Of a stretch of DNA of 64,000 bases, positions 55,840 to 64,000 are shown piece after piece (positions within the stretch are counted from its first letter, which is position 1; each line of letters starts with the position of its first letter). This stretch comes from Brachypodium distachyon (taxonomy: Eukaryota > Streptophyta > Magnoliopsida > Poales > Poaceae): positions 17,156,624 through 17,220,623 of the forward strand of contig NC_016134.3 of assembly GCF_000005505.3 (NCBI RefSeq), in the 5' to 3' direction. The notes below the pieces were generated by a model. The model saw only the letters and a list, made by a program, of their open reading frames with translations. It was not told the origin of the DNA and did not search any database. The translations under genes and the position numbers were made by a program.

Positions 55840-57200
55840 TCAGGCATGGACCCCTGCTGCTGCAGGGGTTCCTTCGGTTGCCAAAGGGGCGTCCCCGGCA
55901 GCCGGCTGGGGGGCGACTGAAGGAGCCGCTTGCTTCTGACAGAACACCCCAGCCGGAGGTTTCCGGCGCTCTCCTGCCATCTTGGCCAGCTCGTCAGCAG
56001 CGCAGTTATCCTTCCGCTTGACGTGCTCGAAACGCAAACCTTTGAACTTATGTTCTACCTTGCGGACCTCCTCCACGTACGGCGCCATTTGCGGGCAGTC
56101 GTAGTCCTTGTTCACCTGGTTGATCACGAGCTGAGAATCCCCGCGAACAACCAGGCGCTTGATGTCGAGGGCGACCGCTGCCCGCAACCCGGCGAGCAAA
56201 CCCTCGTACTCCGCCGTGTTGTGGTGGAGTTCGCAAAGTCGAGTTGGACAGCGAGCCTCAACTGGTCCCCTGTCGGTGACTCGATGATGACTCCGACGCC
56301 TGCTCCTTGGAGACTGAACGCGCCGTCGAAGTAGAGGACCCAGTGGCCCTCGTCCAGCTTGCCGGGCAGGCTGGTCTCCAGTTCATTCTCTTCCACGCCC
56401 GTAGATGTCCACTCCGCTACGAAGTCCGCCAAGGCCGTGCTCTTAATGCTTCTAGAGTTGGCGAAATGGAGGTCGAACTCCGACAACTCCATCCTCCATT
56501 CGGCCACCCTCCCGGTGGCTTCACGGTTGGTGAGGGCCCGCTCAAGGCAGAACCCGGACACCACCGTGACGCGGTACACCTGAAAGTAGTGGCGCAGCTT
56601 GTGGGACACAAGGAGAATCCCCAGAAGGAGCTTCTGAACTTGCGGGTACCTCGTCCACGTGACGTGCAGCACCGTACTAACGAAGTACACCGGGTGCTGC
56701 GCCAACCGCTTCCACGGTGCCGAGTTTGCCGACTCGGGGGTGGTCCCCGGGTCTGAGGTGGTTGCCGGGGGCCGCTCAGTCCCCTGCCCCGCAGCCTCAG
56801 TCCCTGGGACATCTTCCTCCCTCTCGGCAACCAGCACCGAGCTGACCACCTGGTCAGTTGCCGCTAGGTAGAGTAGCAGCGGCTCACCCGGCTTGGGGGC
56901 GACGAGGACGGGCAGTGACCTCAGGTACTGTTTGAGTTCCCGGAACGCCGCATCGGCCTCGGGAGTCCAGTCGACTGGACCCTTATTCTTCATCACCTTG
57001 AAGAAAGGCAGAGCACGCTCGCCAGCCTGGAGATGAAACGTCCCAGCGCGGCAACACAGCCGTTGAGGCGCTGGACATCCTTCACCTTGCGGGGCGCCTC
57101 CATCTTCTCGATGGCTTCTATCTTGCTCGGGTTGGCCTGTATCCCCCTGTGTGAAACCAGGAAACCCAGAAGCTGCCCGGAGTTGACACCGAAGATGCAC
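55840..57200 (-). pseudogene. pol: Gypsy RNase H and second RNase H-like domain
   Basis: First RNase H: FRELKQYLRSLPVLVAPKPG, LLYLAATDQVVSSVLV and a TRYPQVQKLLLGIL stretch. Second domain: WVLYFDGAFSLQGAGVGV (Asp of YFDGA), then RGDSQLVINQVN and KDNCAADELAKMA in another frame. Two RNase H-like domains in tandem are a mark of Tat-type Gypsy elements. A frameshift lies near 56220. Confidence 0.8.
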
Positions 57201-57708
57201 TTTTCGGGGTTCAGCTTGAGCTTGATCCTGCGGAGGTTGTCAAATGTCTCCCGCAGGCCATCAATCAGCGAGTCCCCACGCTTCGATTTGATGACGATGT
57301 CGTCCATGTAGGCCTCCGCGTTGCGGCCTAGCTGGGCCCCAAACATTCGCGCAGGGCGCGCTAGAATGTGGAGCCCACGTTCTTCAACCCGAAAGGCATG
57401 CATGTATAACAATAACAGCCAACCGGGGTGATGAACGCTGTCTTCTCCTCATCCTCAACCGCCATCTTAATTTGATGGTAGCCGGAGAAATCATCCAGAA
57501 AACTCAGCAAGTCACATCCAGCGGTAGAGTCAACTATTTGATCGATACGCGGTACAGGGAAGGGATCCTTGGGGCATGCGCGATTAAGAGTCGTAAAATC
57601 TACACACATGCGAAGCTTATTCCCTACTTTAGGCACTACTACAGGGTTAGCCAGCCAAGTAGGGTACAGAACTTCCCTGATCGTCCCGGCAGCCTTGAGC
57701 TTGTCCAC
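56993..57708 (-). pseudogene. pol: Gypsy reverse transcriptase
   Basis: The minus frame holds VVVPKVGNKLRMCVDFTTLN, SFLDDFSGYHQIKM (first catalytic Asp region), CMPFGLKN and AEAYMDDIVIKSK (the YMDD active site). A TAG stop at about 57361-57363, where relatives have glutamine, and a nearby frame change separate the two halves; a C-to-T change would explain the stop. Confidence 0.85.
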
Positions 57709-57859
57709 CTCTTGCTTGATGAAATCCTTTAGCTCTTGTGCTTGCCGGCGGACCTTCTACTTGACGGGGCGCGCGTTCGGGCGCACCGCGAGCCGTTGCT
57801 CAATCACCTCCCTGGGGACTCCGGAAAGATCCGACGGTTCCCAAGCGAACACGTTGGCA

Positions 57860-58975
57860 TTATCCCGGAGGAAGGTGATGAGGGCGCTTTCCTATTCGGT
57901 AGGAAGGTTCGCACCGATGGTAACGGTGCGCTCCTTGTCGCCGGCTTGGAGGGGCAGCTTCTTCACCTTGGCAGCCTCCTCCCGGAGCTTCTGCCCCTTG
58001 CAGGGGCGCGAGCTCGAGCCTGAGCCTCCCCCGGCGAGCTCTTGCAGGGTAGCGCGGGCCTTCTTCGTTGCCGGGGCATCGCCCGACAAGCTGTCGCCTC
58101 CGGCAGCGTCTTCGTCGCCGGCGGCAGCTACGACAGCGGCCCAGACGACTTCGCCAACACACCAAGCCGCGTCCTTGAGGTCGCACCTGATGGAGAGGAC
58201 TCCATAGATGGCCGGCATCTTCATCACGACATAGGCACAATGCGTGGCCGCCATGAACTTGATCAGCGCTGGCCGACCAAGGATCCCGTTGTAGGGCAAC
58301 GGGGTATGCGACACGTCGAACACTATGTGTTCGGTCCTGAACACTTCCCGGGACTCGAAGGTAACCGGCAGCGTGATGCGTCCCATCGGGCGCATGATCC
58401 CGGGGTTCACCCCCCGGAACGGGTCGGTGGGCTTGCTGCTCCACCGGCAACTGGAGTTTTTCCATCAGCCTGGCGGACAGGAGGTTAAGCCCCGCTCCGT
58501 TGTCCACCAGCACCTTCGTCACCGTCATATTGCTAATGATCGGCGAGACGACGAAGGGTATTACCCCTGAACCCAACTACCGTGCTGGGTGATCGTCGGC
58601 GCTGAAGGTGATCGGCACGTGCGACCACCACAGTGGCTGTTGCGGCTCCGCATCCGGCAACAGTGCGCACACGTCGTGGGTGAGGCACTTCACCACGGCG
58701 TGGGATGGGAGAGCATAAGCTCCCCCATGGATGCAGGCGACGCCGCGAGGCTCCTGGAAGCCCGGCTCGTCGCCACCAGTGCAATCGGACTCGCGCTGCT
58801 CCTTAGCGCGTGCCCTGTCGCGTCCCCGGGGTGGGCGGTCCCGCCCCAGGCGGGGCTGACCGCGTCCCCCTTGGGGTTCGTCCCTGCCGGCACCGCCGCC
58901 GGCAGGCCTCGGTCCCGTTCTGGGGTCGTTTGGGCAATCTAGAGAGAGATGCCCGATGTCACCGCAGTTGAAGCA
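57860..58975 (-). pseudogene. pol: Gypsy zinc knuckle and protease region
   Basis: A CCHC zinc knuckle (CFNCGDIGHLSLDC) lies at about 58932-58973, but in a different frame from the main gag ORF. The retropepsin motif is VDNGAGLNLL near 58505, where related plant elements usually have D-G-G or D-S/T-G; this may be a mutation. IVFDVSHTPLPYNGILGRPA follows, in a shifted frame, at about 58330. Several shifts break the region. Confidence 0.75.
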
Positions 58976-60690
58976 GGTACCGGCAGCGCGGCGCTCTTCA
59001 TGGCGCTGCTCTTGCCGCTGCTTGCTCCTTGCAGAACGCGGCAGTTCTGCGCGTCGTGGGTGGAGTTGCTATGGATGGGGCAGTGGGGCGCATCGCTCTG
59101 CTTGCCACCGGACCCGCCACCCGGCGAGGCCTTCTTCGCAGGCCTCGCGGCAGGAACCCCTGAGTCCGCAGCGAGAACTTGCTTCCCGCTGCGCTTGCGG
59201 GAGCCCTTCTTCTGCGAACCCTCGCCAGGGCTCGCGGCAGCCTTAGCTGCTAGCTCGAGCGCTAGGCGCCCTTCCTCGGCCATGGCGCATTTGTGCGCCA
59301 GGGTGTACAGGTCCTGCGTCATCCGGATCCGGTGCATGCTCAGCTTCTCGCGCATCTTGGGATCGCGGACGTTGATGGCGAAGGTGTTGATGATGGCAGC
59401 CGCCTCCGCCTCGGGGATGGAATAGGAGAGGTTGGAGAAGCGGTTGACGAAGGCCTGCAACGTCTCTCCCGGCTTCTGCACGATAGTGTGCCGCTCCGCC
59501 ATGGTTCCCGAGAACTTATAGCCGCCCTGGAACGCGCTCACTAACTGCTCGCGCAGGTCCGCCCAAGTGGCGGTGGACCCGGCGGGCAGGTTGAGCAGCC
59601 AGGTTCGCGCTGATCCTTTCAGGACCATCGGGAACCAGTTGGCCTTGACCTTGTCGTCGGCGCCGATGGCGTGCATACCCAACGTGTAGGTCAGGAGGAA
59701 ATCCTTGGGGTTGGCGGTCCCGTCGTACGTACCGAACACGGGCGCTCGGAACTTACGGGGCCACATCACCCGCCGCAACTCGCGTGTGAACGCGGTGCAA
59801 CCGTCCTCGGGGCCCATGGGAGCGTCTTCCTGCTCCTGTGGGCGCTGGCGCTCTACCTCGCGCCTGCGCCGGCGCTCCAAGCGCGGGCGCAAGTCCTCTT
59901 GCTGGCGGGCATTCAAGATGCTGCGCGCATCGCCCCCCGGAACGGTGGGCGACGAGTTCGAGGACCCCTCCGGGCCCCCGTCCCCTTGGCCTCCCTGCGG
60001 TGGGGGAGGATTCTCCCCTGGTCGCGAGGCGGGTGGTGCGTCCCCGTGCTCCGGGTTCTGCCCGTGGGCGGAGCCTACCGGGGGGCCCTCGCCTTGCGGC
60101 TGCTGGGCGGCCAGGGCGAGGAGCGCGTCTAACTCCTCGCCCCACGTCTCGTGCGCCGGCGTGCCTTGCCGCGGTTCGTACCGCACCATGACGCGCGCGG
60201 CGATGATGGCTTCTGCCGGGGTTCGTGCGGGGGGCAGCTGGTTTCCCGAGCGGCTGCGTCCCGCTCCGGCCCCGGACGCTTTCGGGTGCGCAGGGTGCGA
60301 ACCCCCAGGGGTCGCCCGCGACGCGGTATGCTCCTGGTGCCGCTGTCGCAGAGCATCCTCGGCCCGCGACTCACCCCGCTGCCCAGCGCGGGCCGCACCG
60401 TGCGTGCTCGCGCGATTGGCCCCAGCACTGGGGGCAGCCGGTCCCCTCGGCCGATTGTCGGTAGACGGCCGAGGAGGCGGGGGAGGCAGCTGTGTTTGCT
60501 GCACCCTCGAGGGCTCGGGGTTCTCCTGAGCCCCCGACTCGGGTCGCATTTCATGCGACCGTGTGTGCGCCGCTGGGGCTTCACGCGGGTCTATACGAGG
60601 ATCACCAGCCCGCTTGGGGGCATGGTGACTATTCTCGTCGGCGAAGAAAGCGAGGCCGACGTCGATGCAAATGATGCTGCCGGTGATCAC
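58939..60690 (-). CDS. gag: Gypsy gag, 583-codon open frame
   Basis: ATG at 60690, about 40 bp inside the 5' LTR, stop at 58939. The first 290 residues are Pro/Arg-rich. The retrotrans_gag core is at about residues 310-470 (FGTYDGTANPKDFLLTYTLG, ANWFPMVLKGSARTWLLNLP, FVNRFSNLSYSIPEAEAAAI). A Cys/His motif CPIHSNSTHDAQNC is near the end. The frame leaves the gag reading just before the CCHC knuckle, so a frameshift separates capsid from nucleocapsid. Gag would form the cytoplasmic particle. This is the longest uninterrupted gene of the element. Confidence 0.85.
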   Translation of the reverse strand: MITGSIICIDVGLAFFADENSHHAPKRAGDPRIDPREAPAAHTRSHEMRPESGAQENPEPSRVQQTQLPPPPPRPSTDNRPRGPAAPSAGANRASTHGAARAGQRGESRAEDALRQRHQEHTASRATPGGSHPAHPKASGAGAGRSRSGNQLPPARTPAEAIIAARVMVRYEPRQGTPAHETWGEELDALLALAAQQPQGEGPPVGSAHGQNPEHGDAPPASRPGENPPPPQGGQGDGGPEGSSNSSPTVPGGDARSILNARQQEDLRPRLERRRRREVERQRPQEQEDAPMGPEDGCTAFTRELRRVMWPRKFRAPVFGTYDGTANPKDFLLTYTLGMHAIGADDKVKANWFPMVLKGSARTWLLNLPAGSTATWADLREQLVSAFQGGYKFSGTMAERHTIVQKPGETLQAFVNRFSNLSYSIPEAEAAAIINTFAINVRDPKMREKLSMHRIRMTQDLYTLAHKCAMAEEGRLALELAAKAAASPGEGSQKKGSRKRSGKQVLAADSGVPAARPAKKASPGGGSGGKQSDAPHCPIHSNSTHDAQNCRVLQGASSGKSSAMKSAALPVPASTAVTSGISL

Positions 60691-60712
60691 CGGCAGGCTC
60701 TTCTCCCGCGCC

Positions 60713-60729
60713 CCCTACCTGGCGCGCCA
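60713..60729 (-). other. Candidate primer binding site
   Basis: In sense orientation TGGCGCGCCAGGTAGGG lies two bases inside the 5' LTR, starting TGG as expected for pairing with a tRNA CCA end. The tRNA was not identified. Confidence 0.6.
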
Positions 60730-60731
60730 GA

Positions 60732-61735
60732 TGTCGTCGCACGGTGCTCCGACACCGGGGGTGTGCGGTCACGGCCCCCTTTTAGGTTCAATAGGGGCGT
60801 CGGGGTTCGCCCCGGCGATCACCGGCTCGGCTGATGGGGCCCTGCGGGGCCGGCGAAATGATGTACGAAGAGTGCCGCTAATCAAAGAACAGATACGCGC
60901 ACATTTTTACCCAAGTTCGGGCCACCCGGAGGTGTAAAACCCTCCGTCCTGCTTGTCTGAGCTGATATTGGTTGTGAATCAAGTGTTTACAGGTTGCCGG
61001 GTAAGTTCCCGGGTACTCTCTCCCTTTGGTTAGGTACTCCTTACTATTCTCGGCTAATGCTAGAGGCTAACTGTGGGCTGGTCGACTTCAACCGAACCCT
61101 ACCGTCTACTGGAACCAACTGAGATTCCAACAACCCTTTGACCGTTGGCGGGGGTCCTCCTTTTATACTCAAGGGGATGCCACAGGTGCCACGGTGCATG
61201 GGCTACAAGTGTCGAGCGGGGAGGCATACAATTGCCCCCCGGTGAGCTGGTGGCGCGCATGGACGCCACCTCCGCCGCTAGGGGTGTAAAATCCTAGAGT
61301 AGGATTGGACAGCCACTGTTTGCATGATCTTGACGGGTAACGCCCCTTCTGTCGGCTCATTTAATGAGCCGTGCGCCTTACTCCTTGCCCCGGTGGGGCC
61401 GCGCACCCCACGCCCGCCACGCGCCCGCGTGGCGCTGTTGATCTGCTCATTGGGCCCCACACTTGAGGCGGGGGCTTGCGCCCAGGAACCCCCTGTCCCG
61501 GCAAGTCGCTCCCCGGGAAGCGCCCGGGCCCAACACACTCGGGAACCTCCCCCCGGGAAGCGGCTTCTCGGAAGGTGCCCAGGCGAGAATATTCCCCGAA
61601 GCCTCGCTAGCCCTTCCGGGCTGGTAGCTTGCCGGGCTGTCGTAGCCGCTGCCCGGGATGGAACTTCACCGGGAACTCAGGGACGGGGCCCACGCGTCGT
61701 GCAGCGGTGGTACCCCGTGTGCCATTGGTGCGACA
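60732..61735 (-). repeat. 5' LTR (right end)
   Basis: Partner of 47708-48730, sense start TGTCGCACCAATGG. Confidence 0.9.
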
Positions 61736-61740
61736 CATAT

Positions 61741-63240
61741 GCATGCATATTCATGCTACTTTGATAACCCCTACAAAAAATATAGATGTTTTTACCACTA
61801 ATCACTTCAATATTACTACCCAAAACATCATTAGTTGGTACTGAGTTCTTCCCTCCCTCGATATGACTTTTTTTTAAACATAAACTGAGATGCTTCCACA
61901 CCAACATATGGAATATATCCATTGAGCAATGACAGATGTACAATGAGAATCAACATAAAGTTCTTTTTTTCACATAAATCATTTTCCGTATGGAATCTTC
62001 TTTATTATTTATGTGGACTCGGAATGAACTCTACAACATACTTGTAGCACAAATTCAAGCCAAGGTGAACTATGTTACCTTCTCCATGTACTCCCTTCCC
62101 TTCAGAAAGAGATTGGGAACTGAAATTAGAAAGAGTTTGCAGGTCAGCAATTGAGCATACCATTTCCTTCTCCATGTACTCCCTTGGGCTGTTCGGCACC
62201 TCCTTGTCTTAGGCTAGCTAGTTGTAGTCGTAGCTTCAGATAAGTTTTAGTAAAAGGAAATTGCAGTTTATATGTTGTTCAGAGTAATTACAGTAATGTG
62301 AGAGTTGTTAAAAGAGATGATCTGTACGAAACAAACTGAATCCATCCAAAATGGATAAAGTCTGAGGTTATCAGTTGTCAGAACGAAAACATAGACAACT
62401 AATAAAATTTGTACTTAAGACATGTTTTTTTTATTTGGCATCTTGCAACCCACTCAATCAAACTTTTCATGCACAGATATCTATATTGCAAAGCATAACA
62501 TAATTCATCTCTACTTCTTTAGTTTAGCTAAAGAGTAATAAAAAGGAGGAATGTAGAAATGAGAAGAACAAAAGCCATTACCTATCTGTACATGGATCTT
62601 TTCTAACTCCTAAATTTCATAAACCAAGTATATACGTAGGTTGCATGCAATCGTCTGTACTGAAAACACCAGAATCTATTTAGGACTGGTTTCCCTGTAT
62701 TTCAAAATAGTAAGGGCAGGAAAATTATTGTAGATGTTATGCTTTGATAAGCTAGAGGGTAAGCTTTTTTCTAGATTAGCAAATATAAGAACAAAAAACT
62801 TCCTGCTACCTGTTTCAAGAATGTGAATTCCATAGCATCAGGGCTTAATTATATAAAGGCTGAACAAAATTAAGGGTTCTTTTGATGTAGTATCTTGTGC
62901 ATTTTTTGCAGCAAAATGCATGCTAGGATACATACAGTCATACACTTACCAGGTCAAGGATTGATGCAGACGTTTAGGTTGAAGTGTTAAAACAATGGGT
63001 GCAATGCAATTAAACCTTCTGGAATACACACTTGGATTCATCTGAAAAGAAATCATCACAGTGCACAGTAGTTCTGAACTTATGATGTTGAAACACATGA
63101 TGTTCTCATAAGGAATTACCTCACAAATAAACAAATCTCCCTATATATATTCAATACCATTTACTTTTATCAAACTTACCGAAAAGCAGGAAGAATTAAC
63201 CAACCAACTTAACCAAAATTTCCTTCAAAATCTGATCATC
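61741..63240. other. AT-rich flank beyond the Gypsy element
   Basis: No gene recognised. A short direct repeat, CCTTCTCCATGTACTCCCTT, occurs at about 62081 and 62167. A possible minus-strand gene with small exons cannot be excluded. Confidence 0.35.
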
Positions 63241-64000
63241 AGTCAGCGGTCTGGATGCCTGAGAAGAAGCAGAGGACAGCGGAGGTGGACGGAATCACGT
63301 CCACAAGATCCGGCCACCAGGCAGAGGCGGTGCAGCAACCGACGATGACAAGCGGAGGACCTTCGATTGGAAAATGGAAGTTGTAGAACTCGATGTTCAG
63401 TTCCTCGTCTTGCCCAACGCATCAATCAAACAAACTACCGGGCGATGCTGCTGCACAGAATCTCCACGCTGCTCTGTTGATGCCGCCGCCTGTACGTCGT
63501 CACCGACGACCATCGAGTACGCGTCGCCCCCGTTGGCTAACGCAGATGCCACCGCCGCCGCGTCGTCGTTTGGGTCGATGACGGAGCTCCACTCGCCCGA
63601 CGACGGCTCGTTTGTGCCCACTGCCCACGCCTCACCATGCGTCCATGCCTTCGTCGCATCCTTCGACTCGTCCGCGCCACCATCCGCACCTTTGTCGCCG
63701 ACTGCGATCGCTCAAGCCGCCGCTCGCCAGCGCCCACGCGTAGCGCATCACATCAGCTGCAGCAAAGAGAGAGCGTGGGAGGGCCTGGGCACGGATAGGG
63801 GACGGGCAGCGGCCGGGTGATGGGAGGCGGCTGAGGAGGTCCGGGGAAATTTAGTTAAGGGCAGAGGTGGATAATTCTTTCAACTTAGGTTACTGAGATT
63901 AATTATCTTTTAAATGGATGGTCAGAAATTTTGGTTTTTTTTGAATTTTCTGATCTCTATTTTTTTTATTGCTCCGTCGCGTACTTTTAATATATAATAC
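63241..64000 (-). mobile_element. Helitron-like 5' region, truncated by the window
   Basis: Read on the minus strand from 64000: TATTATATATTAAAAGTACG, then ACGGAGCAA and AAATTTCTGACC, which matches the Helitron at 29478 (TATTATATACTAAAAGTACA, ACGGAGCAA, AAATTTCTGACC). A GC-rich block (63243-63830) follows with overlapping open frames and no recognised product, perhaps a captured gene start. The exact terminus lies at or beyond the window edge. Confidence 0.45.

Larger units (their letters stand above)
47708..61735 (-). mobile_element. LTR/Gypsy retrotransposon, Tat-like, 14 kb, non-functional
   Basis: A 14,028 bp element whose sense strand is minus. LTRs of 1004 bp (60732-61735, 5' LTR) and 1023 bp (47708-48730, 3' LTR) begin TGTCG and end GACGACA in sense. 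It is flanked by a perfect 5 bp target duplication CATAT (47703-47707 and 61736-61740). The order gag, protease, RT, RNase H, second RNase H, integrase is Gypsy. The doubled RNase H and an antisense extra ORF between integrase and 3' LTR fit the Tat lineage, as known for grasses. By eye the LTRs differ at about 4-5 percent of sites, mostly transitions, plus a 16 bp tandem duplication in the left LTR; this suggests an insertion age of the order of one to two million years. It landed next to a LINE relic. Confidence 0.9.

Noticed and set aside
59705..60529. 274-codon plus-strand ORF opposite gag, with others at 59671-60191
   Set aside because: Antisense shadow of the gag frame in GC-rich DNA; no domain.
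1..64000. tRNA or rRNA genes
   Set aside because: No cloverleaf with A and B box motifs and no rRNA-like stretch was recognised by eye; a tRNA scan would be decisive.

Overview
This window is nuclear DNA from a flowering plant, almost certainly a grass (Poaceae). The evidence is GT-AG spliced genes with GC-rich first exons, many Stowaway MITEs with CTCC..GGAG termini and TA target duplications, a 14 kb Gypsy element with an antisense extra ORF of the kind known from grasses, MULEs, hAT elements and Helitrons, and nicotianamine/tyrosine aminotransferase-type genes. Exon models were built by hand from reading frame, splice sites and paralogue comparison. No tRNA, rRNA, CRISPR array or bacterial-type operon was seen.

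Layout. 0-9.4 kb is repeat territory: a near-complete but broken hAT transposon (738-4211), a small frameshifted ORF (4769-5217), a 626 bp hAT MITE (5998-6623), an old local duplication, and a chimeric region (7149-9172) holding a spliced fragment of a retrotransposon antisense ORF plus a 158 bp inverted repeat. 9.5-27.2 kb holds two tandem Agenet/DUF724 genes (9578-13390 and 17905-27189). The second has a 5 kb intron holding an (AT)n tract, a MULE with a 9 bp target duplication and a Helitron-like end. 27.8-28.3 kb is a short two-exon gene whose N-terminus resembles SYD-type SNF2 remodellers.

28.3-40 kb is again repeats: a Helitron with both ends visible (29478-32426), a fold-back MITE, LINE relics, a second MULE (33551-35165) and a dense Stowaway cluster. 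40.3-46.4 kb carries two six-exon aminotransferase genes, convergent (tail to tail), both apparently intact and both with a GC-AG first intron. 46.7-47.5 kb is a LINE relic. 47708-61735 is one minus-strand LTR/Gypsy element of Tat-like type (about 1 kb LTRs, 5 bp target duplication, gag, protease, RT, two RNase H-like domains, integrase, and an antisense plus-strand extra ORF). Its genes are broken by stops and frameshifts. The remainder to 64000 is AT-rich flank ending in another Helitron-like terminus.

The five host genes form two recently duplicated pairs and one single gene. The DUF724 pair probably acts in the nucleus; the aminotransferase pair probably acts on tyrosine or nicotianamine. 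Nothing suggests the host genes work as one pathway. The most unusual features are the capture and inversion of the retrotransposon antisense ORF, the exon/splice-donor duplication in the second DUF724 gene, and the shared GC splice donors in the aminotransferase pair.
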